NCBI GenBank assembly: GCA_049644265.1 | Contig: JBARRO010000144.1 | Location: 1-13,553 of the forward strand | From: JBARRO01 sp049644265 | GTDB taxonomy: Bacteria > Bacteroidota > Ignavibacteria > UBA10030 | Reading direction: 5' to 3' | DNA: 13,553 bases | Shown: piece after piece, positions 1 through 6,757 of the stretch | Numbering within the stretch: position 1 is the stretch's first letter | Layout: each line of letters begins with the position of its first letter | The notes under the pieces: generated by a model | The model's database searches: none | Seen by the model: only the letters and a program-made list of their open reading frames with translations | Told to the model about the DNA's origin: nothing | Position numbers and translations under genes: made by a program

Positions 1-887
1 CAACAAGGCAGCCTCATAGCATACTATCCATTGAACTCAAACCCAAATGATGCCACTGGGCATTTCGGTCCAATGGAGCTAAGGAAAACTCCCTTTCAAA
101 GTGGCGGATCTATTGCAATGGTATCTACGCCAATGACACAAATTGGCGTCGAGCTGAAACCCCCTCGCTCCCTAGTTCGATGTTCCAATCATTCAGTGTA
201 AGTGCAAATTTTAAAGTGGACAGCGTGGACTATGACAGACCTGTGGTCACAGGTGGCGTTTATCGGCGATGGATTGGTATTATGCTACTACGGGACAGCA
301 CGGTAGCGCTCACATATAACAATTCGAAGCGCCAGGCCAGCACTCTCCGCTATTCAATCGGAACTTGGCAGGAATTTACAATTACTTACGATAGCATAAA
401 CACACTTGCCGACCTTTACCTAAATGGCATCTTGGCATGCTCTGCTCACTTTGCTGTTGAACACGGATATGACGGATTCGACCGGACTTTCACCATACAA
501 AACAACGCCTTTTTTTCCACCTTCAGGGGGACCCTAAAAGACCTCAGAATCTATTCCACAGCGAGCGTTCCAACAACTGTCCAAGACGTCTCAAGTTTGT
601 TGCCCGAGAATATCCAATTAGCACAGAACTATCCAAACCCTTTTAACCCGTCAACTACAATTCGATACAAGTTGCAGAGCCCAAGCGCAGTGAGGATTGT
701 AATAACAAACGCGCTCGGTCAAGAAGTCGCCATGTTAACGGACGGAGAAAAGGAAGCTGGCTACCATGAACTTGAATGGCGCGCGACTGTTGCTTCGGGT
801 GTTTATTTCTATCGCATCGACGCGGTCAGCTCGACCGATCCCAACAATCGAATCGTGCGAATGAAGAAGATGCTGTTGTTGAAGTGA
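1..887 (+). CDS. LamG-like secreted protein with T9SS sorting domain, 5'-partial and apparently frameshifted
   Basis: The gene runs in from the left edge, so its start and signal peptide are missing. Frame 1 (from base 1) reads QQGSLIAYYPLNSNPNDATG, a typical opening of a LamG/concanavalin-A-like domain, and then hits a stop after about position 175. The natural continuation (IYCNGIYANDTNWRR..., then strand-rich sequence with DLYLNG and LKDLRIYS) lies in frame 3 from about position 108 to 887. Frame 3 has its own stop at 48-50, so neither frame alone covers the domain. The C-terminus carries a T9SS type A sorting domain: NYPNPFNP at about 627-650, then ITNALGQEVAML and GVYFYRIDA, ending KKMLLLK. 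The expected product is exported across the outer membrane by T9SS and bound to the surface or released. The LamG fold often binds carbohydrate, but no ligand can be assigned. An ATG at 180 is only the first Met of the second frame and not a likely true start. Confidence 0.75.
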
Positions 888-925
888 CCCATAATTCACA
901 CACGCTCCAATCAAAAGGGGTTTCC

Positions 926-2782
926 ATGGAGAACGATCGATTAGCCGGAGGAAACTCATTCCATTCTTTCGTTGATCTGGGGTTCAGCGCAATAGTTGGT
1001 TGCATCGTTTTTGGCCTGCAAGCAAACGCGCAATTTGCGCAGCAAGGAACAAAACTCGTCGGCACAGGCGCTGTTGGTTATGCATTGCAGGGCCAATCTG
1101 TTTCCCTTTCTTCCGACGGTAATACAGCCATCAGCGGTGGAGATTTCGACAACACCGGTATAGGGGCAGCTTGGGTGTGGACACGTTCAGGTGGAGTATG
1201 GACGCAACAAGGAGGCAAACTCGTCGGCACTGGCGGTGTTTACGAATCACATCAAGGATGGTCCGTTTCTCTTTCCTCCGACGGTAATACAGCCATCGTC
1301 GGTGGATACGTTGACAATAGCTATGCAGGAGCAGCTTGGGTATGGACACGTTCGGGCGGAGTGTGGACACAACAAGGCGGCAAACTCGTTGGCACTGGCG
1401 CCGTGGGTGCTGCGCAACAAGGTTGGTCTGTTTCCATTTCCCCTGACGGTAATACAGCCATCATTGGTGGATATACCGACAACAGCAATGCAGGGGCAGC
1501 TTGGGTGTGGACACGTTCGGGTGGAGTATGGACACAGCAAGGGAGCAAACTTGTCGGCACTGGTGCCGTTGGTGGTGCATCACATCAAGGCACAGGTGTC
1601 TCCATTTCCTCGGACGGCAATACGGCAATCGTTGGTGGAAACAATGACAACAGTGGCGTAGGGGCAGCTTGGGTGTGGACACGTTCAGGTGGAGTTTGGA
1701 CACAGCAAGGGAACAAACTTGTCGGCACTGGCGGTGTCGAGGGTGTAATATCGCAAGGCTGGTCTGTTTCACTATCCTCCGACGGTAACACAGCCATCGT
1801 GGGTGCTTATGGTGACAACAATGCTGTAGGGGCAGCTTGGGTGTGGACACGTTCCGGTGGAGTATGGACACAGCAGGGAAGTAAACTCGTTGGCACTGAT
1901 GGTGTCAGTTTTCCAATATACCAAGGATATTCTGTCTCCATTTCCTCCCATGGCGATACAGCCTTAGTTGGTGGATTCAATGACAATCATGGCATAGGGG
2001 CGGCTTGGGTGTGGACACGTTCGGGTGGAGCATGGGCACAGCAAGGTAGCAAACTCCTCGGCACGGGTGCTGTAGGTAATGCATGGCAAGGCTGGTCTGT
2101 CGCCCTTTCCTCCGACGGCAAGACAGCAATCGTCGGTGGAGATTATGATGACAGCTATCAAGGGGCCGCGTGGATTTACGCGACTCCAAACTCGCCCCTG
2201 GCCGTTGAACTAACTTCATTTTCCGCGACAAGCCATCGCTTGGATGTCGAACTGCATTGGAAAACGGCAACCGAGACAGGCAATAGCGGATTTGAGGTGG
2301 ACAGAATGACCGTTGACAATACGCCATGGACAATTGTTAAGTGGAAACCGGTTGGCTTCATCAAAGGCTTTGGGACGAATGCTTCTTCAAGAGAATACTT
2401 GTACTCCGACAAGCAACTCATTGCAGGACGGTACGCTTATCGCATCAGGCAGGTCAATCAGGATGGAACTTCCAAATATTCGACTGTTGTGGAAGTTGAT
2501 GTTGGATCGGCGCCGATGATTTTCTCATTGAATCAGAACTATCCCAATCCATTCAATCCAACAACAACTATTGAGTTTACTTTACCAGAAGATGGGAAAA
2601 CAGAATTGAAGGTGTATGACATTCTTGGAAGAGAAGTGGCAACATTGGCAGATGGAGAGATGAAAGCAGGCCACATCCAACAGGTCATGTTCAATGCTTC
2701 GAGAATGCCAGGCGGAGTCTATTTCTTGCAGCTACAGTTTGGCAATCGAATTGCGGTGAGGCGATTGACGTTGCTGAAATAA
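926..2782 (+). CDS. Secreted seven-repeat FG-GAP-type beta-propeller protein with T9SS sorting domain
   Basis: About 618 residues from the ATG at 926. The frame is open back to 776, but 926 is preferred: AAAAGGGG lies 5 bases upstream, it clears the preceding gene, and it gives a signal-like segment with hydrophobic residues about 18-31 and an ANA-Q cleavage site after residue 35. The n-region is weakly charged (one Arg), which is unusual. Seven tandem repeats of 55-56 residues follow (1037-2179), each with QQG.KLVGTG, a QG.SVS.SSDGNTAIVGG core and GAAWVWTRSGG.W. These match FG-GAP-type repeats, and seven of them would suit one closed seven-bladed propeller. A fibronectin-like segment (AVELTSFSA, then strands to about 2510) leads to a T9SS type A domain (NYPNPFNP at about 2537-2560, then YDILGREVATL and GVYFLQL). 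Ligand or adhesive role is unknown. Confidence 0.85.
   Translation: MENDRLAGGNSFHSFVDLGFSAIVGCIVFGLQANAQFAQQGTKLVGTGAVGYALQGQSVSLSSDGNTAISGGDFDNTGIGAAWVWTRSGGVWTQQGGKLVGTGGVYESHQGWSVSLSSDGNTAIVGGYVDNSYAGAAWVWTRSGGVWTQQGGKLVGTGAVGAAQQGWSVSISPDGNTAIIGGYTDNSNAGAAWVWTRSGGVWTQQGSKLVGTGAVGGASHQGTGVSISSDGNTAIVGGNNDNSGVGAAWVWTRSGGVWTQQGNKLVGTGGVEGVISQGWSVSLSSDGNTAIVGAYGDNNAVGAAWVWTRSGGVWTQQGSKLVGTDGVSFPIYQGYSVSISSHGDTALVGGFNDNHGIGAAWVWTRSGGAWAQQGSKLLGTGAVGNAWQGWSVALSSDGKTAIVGGDYDDSYQGAAWIYATPNSPLAVELTSFSATSHRLDVELHWKTATETGNSGFEVDRMTVDNTPWTIVKWKPVGFIKGFGTNASSREYLYSDKQLIAGRYAYRIRQVNQDGTSKYSTVVEVDVGSAPMIFSLNQNYPNPFNPTTTIEFTLPEDGKTELKVYDILGREVATLADGEMKAGHIQQVMFNASRMPGGVYFLQLQFGNRIAVRRLTLLK
1037..2179 (+). 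repeat. Seven in-frame tandem repeats of 165 or 168 bp
   Basis: Units begin at 1037, 1202, 1367, 1532, 1700, 1868 and 2036. Units 1, 2, 3 and 7 are 55 codons and units 4, 5 and 6 are 56 codons, the extra codon lying just before the conserved QG. The part encoding GAAWVWTRSGG.W is nearly identical at DNA level between units, while the segments around VG....QG and DN.. vary. The last unit degenerates into GAAWIYA before the C-terminal domain. Such DNA identity favours unit gain and loss by recombination or replication slippage. Confidence 0.9.
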
Positions 2783-3329
2783 TCTTCTTTAGACTAAATA
2801 TCGGTCCCCCTATATTAACCTGCACCGGCTCAGTTCAGTAGAACCGAACGGACTGAAATCAACCTTTCGCGTTTCCAAGACATTAATACAGTTAGCATTC
2901 TTTCAACCTGTCTAGTTTCTTCCATTTGTTGAGTCAATTTAACGTCACGGTGTGAACGGCCTTCCGCGATTCCCACCGAGAGAACTATCACTATTCGCAC
3001 GACATTCAAGGACTTGCTCCTTCTGAGAGCTGAGAAGTCCATTGCAGGCACGAAACAGTGGTGACTCAAGGAGAGCGCGAGTCTGCACTCTTTTTTATCA
3101 TTCTCAGTTATCGGAACGAACGGATTGACATTCATTAATCGAGTGTTTAGTTTTCTATGTGAGTCAGGTGACATCCGGTCGATTGTGCCCGATCCCACCG
3201 GAATTGCATTTGTCGATGAGGCAATTGCTTGCTCCGTCAATTGATGAGACCTATGATTGAGCAGGACGCAATGAAGAAACAGATCGTTGTACTCTATCTG
3301 TTCACGTCGTTTCTAACGCCGGAGACAAC
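2783..3329. other. 547-bp stretch without a convincing gene; possible 20-29 codon upstream ORF at its right end
   Basis: No RNA gene or strong terminator was recognised. A minus-strand open frame (2830-3240) starts at a TTG with no visible ribosome site and matches nothing I know. On the plus strand a short frame, MKKQIVVLYLFTSFLTPETT (ATG 3271, or ATG 3244 in the same frame), looks like a truncated signal peptide. It stops at 3331-3333, overlapping the next gene's ATG as ATGA. It may be a coupled leader or a decayed gene end. Confidence 0.45.
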
Positions 3330-4010
3330 ATGAAATTACACGAAATCGTCAAGATTGTCATGGTTGTAGCCGTCCTTGCTGCTTTATGGGGATGCAAGAA
3401 GGACAATAACCCCGTAGCAAACAATACACCTTCTTACATCATTCCGCTGGCGGTGGGGAATCAGTGGGATTATGTTGACTCTTTGTTTAATTCGACTGGT
3501 GGGTTCTTAAGGGTCGATTCATCCTCTCTTCGTATCGTTGGCAAAACAACCGTTCAATATCAATCTCAATCTCAGGATGTTTATTATTGGAATTGGCTAA
3601 ACAACCTCACAAAGCAACCAAGTGCCAGCTCCTGGTTAACAGCGAATGAATCCGATGGCAACTATGGTATCGGAGGGATTTCAAGTAAAGGAACATTCGT
3701 TCTCGCAAGGACACTGTGGGCAAAATATCCTTCAAATGTTGGAGACAGTTGGCAACGTGCGAATATTAGTCTCAATGGGGACAGTACATTTTCTATTAGT
3801 GATACCTCGACTGTTACTGTGTTAGCGGTGAATGAAGTGTTTCCCACAAGAACAGGGAACCTCACTTGCTATGTTTACAATTATCAACGAGAAGGAACAG
3901 TCTCCACCTCTGTCTACTATTCCATTGATATTGGCTACGTTGGGGTGATTGTTAGATCAAACGGGTATGTGACTTTCAAAAAGACCCTGCGTTCCTTCAA
4001 ACTAAATTGA
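3330..4010 (+). CDS. Predicted lipoprotein of unknown function
   Basis: 226 residues. The N-terminus is a clear lipoprotein signal: Lys/His-containing n-region, hydrophobic run IVMVVAVLAALWGC, with Cys22 as the lipid-attachment residue followed by KKDNN. The mature part opens with IIPLAVGNQWDY, a motif I associate with small lipoproteins of Bacteroidota and Ignavibacteriota, and continues as Ser/Thr/Tyr-rich beta-type sequence without recognisable catalytic residues. GGAG lies 5 bases before the ATG, supporting this start. The ATG overlaps the stop of a 20-29 codon upstream frame, so translation may be coupled. Its likely place is the periplasmic or surface face of a membrane. Function unknown; the lipoprotein call itself is firm. 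Confidence 0.8.
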   Translation: MKLHEIVKIVMVVAVLAALWGCKKDNNPVANNTPSYIIPLAVGNQWDYVDSLFNSTGGFLRVDSSSLRIVGKTTVQYQSQSQDVYYWNWLNNLTKQPSASSWLTANESDGNYGIGGISSKGTFVLARTLWAKYPSNVGDSWQRANISLNGDSTFSISDTSTVTVLAVNEVFPTRTGNLTCYVYNYQREGTVSTSVYYSIDIGYVGVIVRSNGYVTFKKTLRSFKLN

Positions 4011-4059
4011 AGTTATTTCCCTTTTCGCACTCCCCAATTCACCGTTTGCCTGACGAAAG

Positions 4060-4293
4060 GTGTGCCCCCGGGGTGAAAGACTTAGGGGAACAAAAAAGGA
4101 GGACGCGACCTCTGATTCTCAACGAATCGTGATCTTCTACACTGACGGAATAACAGAAGCAATGAACGAGATGGAAGAGATGTACACCTCCGAGAGACTT
4201 CAGCAGTCTGTTGGATCACTCAAAATAGAAAAGACTGCAATTGATATAGGGCCGGTCCTCGAAGCAATGAATCCAACCTTTCGCCTCATCTGA
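4060..4293 (+). pseudogene. Remnant of a SpoIIE/RsbU-type PP2C phosphatase C-terminus
   Basis: The translation includes RIVIFYTDGITEAMNEMEEM and then YTSERLQQSV. This is the characteristic late segment of SpoIIE/RsbU serine phosphatases, in which a [FL]YTDG[VI]TEA strand-loop supplies a metal-binding Asp and is followed by a FG.ERL-like helix. A complete domain is roughly 190 residues or more. Only about the last third is present, because the lipoprotein gene stops at 4010, just upstream. The usual terminal DD.T[LM].V.. strand is also missing: the frame ends EAMNPTFRLI. The GTG at 4060 is not a credible start for a functional protein. I read it as a degraded leftover. Such phosphatases normally act in partner-switching stress control; nothing else of such a pathway is seen here. 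Confidence 0.55.
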
Positions 4294-4718
4294 CCAACGG
4301 CCCCCAACCCGTTACGCACTCAAAACAATCTGCACTCTGCTGGCAAGATCACGCGTCTCATCTTCACCTCAGTGGTTTTATTCCGTAAAAAGGGCACAGC
4401 TGTAGCCGCGGGTGCCTTTTTCTATCTAAAGTCCAGAATTGACGGAAAGACGAGGATTTGCGGAGTCAACATAGTTCGCGTCCCGATTCATTTGCCTTCG
4501 ACCTGGAATTTGAGTCGAGTCCACTTTGTGGAGCCGCCTATCACACTGAAGACCCTGAATCCCTTGGGGATGCAGCGAAGAAACGCAAATAGAGGGCGAT
4601 AACAGAGGCGAGGAATTTGGAGCCCAGATGTTCGCAAATCGAAGAGATGAATTCTGGGGGATCTTTCTCTTCTCGGAGGAATCACCCGGAATATTCGGGC
4701 GTATTCATGAAAGAACTC
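4294..4718. other. 425-bp stretch with no convincing gene
   Basis: Short open frames exist on both strands (for example 4372-4602 plus and 4488-4685 minus), but none has a recognisable domain or ribosome site. The only structured element seen is the terminator-like hairpin at 4387-4421. Together with the phosphatase remnant immediately to the left, this looks like decayed coding or insertion-scar DNA, though no inverted repeats or target duplications were found. Confidence 0.4.
4387..4421 (+). terminator. Possible bidirectional terminator hairpin
   Basis: AAAAAGGGCAC (4387-4397) can pair with GTGCCTTTTT (4412-4421) with one bulged G, around a 14-base loop. It has a T run on the plus strand and, by symmetry, on the minus strand. 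It lies about 95 bases after the phosphatase remnant. The loop is long, so confidence is modest. Confidence 0.35.
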
Positions 4719-5861
4719 TCACGGTGTTGACGTGGTCTTCCAACATTCCCATCCTGAATGGCTGGATGTTTGCTTTGACTGCCCGAATCGTGGCGGGCGG
4801 TAGAAAACCTTCACGCCCCGGCTCATTTCGGGCCTGACGAGCTCAGGAATAAGGCCGCAATCGCAGTGCTCTCCCAGTGCCACAGGATATGCCTTCAAGG
4901 CGGACAGGGATCGATTGTACACAGAGTCGACAGACTGAACGTATGACTGCACAACGCCGACGTCGTAGGTTGCAACACTCACGGCGGTGTAAACCGTTGT
5001 GGCGAGTGTGTCAAAAGCGGCGCGCGCAAACCTTTCTGTTATTGATTCAATAGCGTCGCCGGATGAGTCGGTACTTGCTTCGACGAACGATGGGATGGAG
5101 AAATAGGAAAGATGAAGGTTATCCGGCGAAGCGATGACATAGCGCGTGTACGGCGAGAGCGTTAATATGGTATGCGGCGTACCGCCGTAACAGGTGGAAA
5201 GAACAACAAGATCGAATGGACGTGTCCCGCCCTGAAATTCCCTCAGACACGCGGCAAGCGTATCGACGGTGAACGGAGTGTTTTCATGCGATGCGTTGTA
5301 CCCTCTGCCGTCGAACTCCGGGATTTCATGTCCGAAGAAGAACACAACCCTCTTGTGATCCGGTTCCCCGGCTGAACGGTATCGCCTGAACAGTTCAGTT
5401 TCAATTCCGAACGACGACCCGTCGTCAAACCGCCAATATTGACCCTGGACTTCGAGCCGGCCAGCTCTGTAATAAAAAAACTCTCCGTCGCGTTGAGGGA
5501 AGAACCAGAGCGTGTGCTTCTTTCGTTTTTCGTGAAAAATGAAAACTTCTGCATGAAGGCTTACTTGAGCCGCAACCCGTGCATTTGAGACGGCCCGCTC
5601 ATCCGCATCGATCGGCTGACCGGAGACATCGTGATAAAGGTAATCCCCGTCTCCATGTATGAAAAATATGATCGAAGACTTCAGAGGGATTTCTTCTCCC
5701 CGTCCCTGCTGTGCCGCATGCTGCAGAATTGGTTCCGTACTGCAGGACAAAAGGAAGGCCGAGAGAAGTGGATAAAGGGCTTGAATGATGCACACCCGGC
5801 TCCTTCGTAAAGCTTTCACGAGCGGCCGTGGTAACATTATGATAATGCTCGGACATATCAT
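4719..5861 (-). CDS. Predicted lipoprotein with clostripain/caspase-like (clan CD) peptidase motifs
   Basis: 380 residues from ATG 5861. A second in-frame ATG at 5837 (residue 9) is equally plausible, as neither has a clear ribosome site. A basic n-region (LVKALRRSR) precedes a hydrophobic stretch ending LLSC, a lipobox with Cys40. The mature protein has two blocks expected of clan CD cysteine peptidases of the clostripain (C11) type. A hydrophobic strand ends in a Gly-His, VVFFFGHEIPEFDGRGY (His178), and 46 residues later a second strand ends in Cys, FDLVVLSTCYGGTP (Cys224). The spacing and the intervening 'TVDTLAACL' helix fit C11 proteins, whose Cys follows an FD.[IV]...[AT]C strand. The usual clostripain HGGGW is not present, so this is a divergent member. 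The substrate is unknown. It lies downstream of the small anchored protein gene on the same strand, with a hairpin between. Confidence 0.6.
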   Translation of the reverse strand: MICPSIIIMLPRPLVKALRRSRVCIIQALYPLLSAFLLSCSTEPILQHAAQQGRGEEIPLKSSIIFFIHGDGDYLYHDVSGQPIDADERAVSNARVAAQVSLHAEVFIFHEKRKKHTLWFFPQRDGEFFYYRAGRLEVQGQYWRFDDGSSFGIETELFRRYRSAGEPDHKRVVFFFGHEIPEFDGRGYNASHENTPFTVDTLAACLREFQGGTRPFDLVVLSTCYGGTPHTILTLSPYTRYVIASPDNLHLSYFSIPSFVEASTDSSGDAIESITERFARAAFDTLATTVYTAVSVATYDVGVVQSYVQSVDSVYNRSLSALKAYPVALGEHCDCGLIPELVRPEMSRGVKVFYRPPRFGQSKQTSSHSGWECWKTTSTP

Positions 5862-5939
5862 GCCATGATCACACGATTCTGGCTGGCAGAGAAATACCGC
5901 GGCTGCAAGGTGACTGCGCGAATAGAAGTGATGGCATCA

Positions 5940-5968
5940 ACGCCCTTCCGGTTGTAGTGGAAGGGCGT
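5940..5968 (-). terminator. Perfect 10-bp stem hairpin after the small membrane-protein gene
   Basis: ACGCCCTTCC (5940-5949) and GGAAGGGCGT (5959-5968) form an uninterrupted 10-bp stem with a 9-base loop. It starts seven bases past the stop of the minus-strand gene ending at 5975. No long T run follows on the minus strand, so it may terminate only weakly or act as an mRNA 3' stabiliser. Confidence 0.55.
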
Positions 5969-5974
5969 CGTTGT

Positions 5975-6406
5975 TTATACCAGGAGGATAACGATGATGA
6001 TGATCAAGAGCAAGGTGACAAGGCTAATCGTAATCATTTCTGCCTGTTCCGTGTCTTGAACCGTGAAGTGCGCGAACGCGCTCAGCTGCTCATCGGATAC
6101 GCGCGTATGACCCGCAAGTCCTAAGAGTTCATTTTGCTTGTCCCGAATCGATGATTCGAAACGGGAAATCGCTTTCCGGTCGCCCTGGGGAATCAGGGGC
6201 ATTTGCCGAACGATATCCAGCGCTTGAATCATTGTAGAAAAGGAGTTGGTGAGAATTTCACGCTTTTCGAGCGGAGTAGAGGCAGCGTCCACACGAAGAG
6301 CCATATCATTGAAATATTTCTTCAAGTCCTTTGTCCCTTGTCCATATCCAATTCCGACAAGGCAAAAAGCCATGATGGAGTACAGGAACGATTTGCGCAG
6401 TGACAT
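5975..6406 (-). CDS. Small protein with signal peptide and C-terminal membrane anchor, function unknown
   Basis: 143 residues from ATG 6406. The frame extends to a TTG at 6421, but AAAGGA sits 6 bases before the ATG at 6406, which decides the start. The N-terminus MSLRKSFLYSIMAFCLVGIG is a Sec signal, probably cut near GYG-Q; the Cys is preceded by Phe, so a lipobox is unlikely. The middle, about 95 residues, is charged and probably helical (TPLEKREILTNSF, RKAISRFESSIRDKQNELLG). The last 20 residues are almost purely hydrophobic (ITISLVTLLLIIIIVILLV) and run to the C-terminus. If the signal is cleaved, the body faces the periplasm and is held by a C-terminal tail anchor. No known domain was recognised. 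A 10-bp hairpin follows the stop, separating it from the next minus-strand gene. Confidence 0.7.
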   Translation of the reverse strand: MSLRKSFLYSIMAFCLVGIGYGQGTKDLKKYFNDMALRVDAASTPLEKREILTNSFSTMIQALDIVRQMPLIPQGDRKAISRFESSIRDKQNELLGLAGHTRVSDEQLSAFAHFTVQDTEQAEMITISLVTLLLIIIIVILLV

Positions 6407-6757
6407 ATGGTTTCCTTTCAAGATAGTGGAGGATTGGTGGTTTTTCCGCCCAATCCGGGTAGCATCATTCTATTCCTCAAGGCTGCAGAAAAAAGATACC
6501 ATTGTCGGCAACGAAACCTAATCGGTCGAAGGGATGAAAAAGGAGTTAATGCTTTAGAGTGACTCGGAGAGGGTGTGGCTACGTGGCGATCCTGAGTTAT
6601 CCCAGAATCGGTTGTCGGCACTTGCCCCTCTTCCCGTCCTTCCGTAAATTCTTGTGGGATGAAATCGTCTTCCGGTGATTGGCCGGTACCAGATGCATCC
6701 TTCGAATCTATCCTCATATAACCGTCAGTTCAGCATCTGATTTGTCAAAGCCCGGGC
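6407..6757. other. 351-bp divergent intergenic region
   Basis: This region separates the minus-strand small membrane-protein gene from the plus-strand polytopic membrane-protein gene, so it should hold both promoters. I see no convincing -35/-10 pair. A minus-strand open frame (6418-6717, ATG start) ends on the ribosome site of the gene at 6406. Its translation is Ser/Pro/Thr-rich without hydrophobic periodicity and matches nothing I know, so I do not call it a gene. Confidence 0.4.

Noticed and set aside
776..925. Upstream extension of the propeller protein to 776
   Set aside because: It overlaps the preceding gene by over 100 bases, is Arg/Cys-rich and would bury the signal peptide.
1131..1871. 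Several overlapping open frames on both strands across the repeat region
   Set aside because: They are periodic shadows of the tandem repeats. The frame with signal peptide, repeats and sorting domain explains the DNA.
1037..2179. CRISPR-like regular repeats
   Set aside because: The period is 165/168 bp, always a multiple of three, and in frame within a protein; there are no short repeats with unique spacers.
2830..3240. Minus-strand 136-residue open frame
   Set aside because: TTG start without a ribosome site, no recognisable domain and no signal or neighbour support; kept only as a remark on the intergenic stretch.
6418..6717. Minus-strand 99-residue open frame ending at the small membrane-protein gene's ribosome site
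   Set aside because: Composition is Ser/Pro/Thr/Arg-rich without protein-like periodicity, no ribosome site, and it fills the region where divergent promoters are expected.
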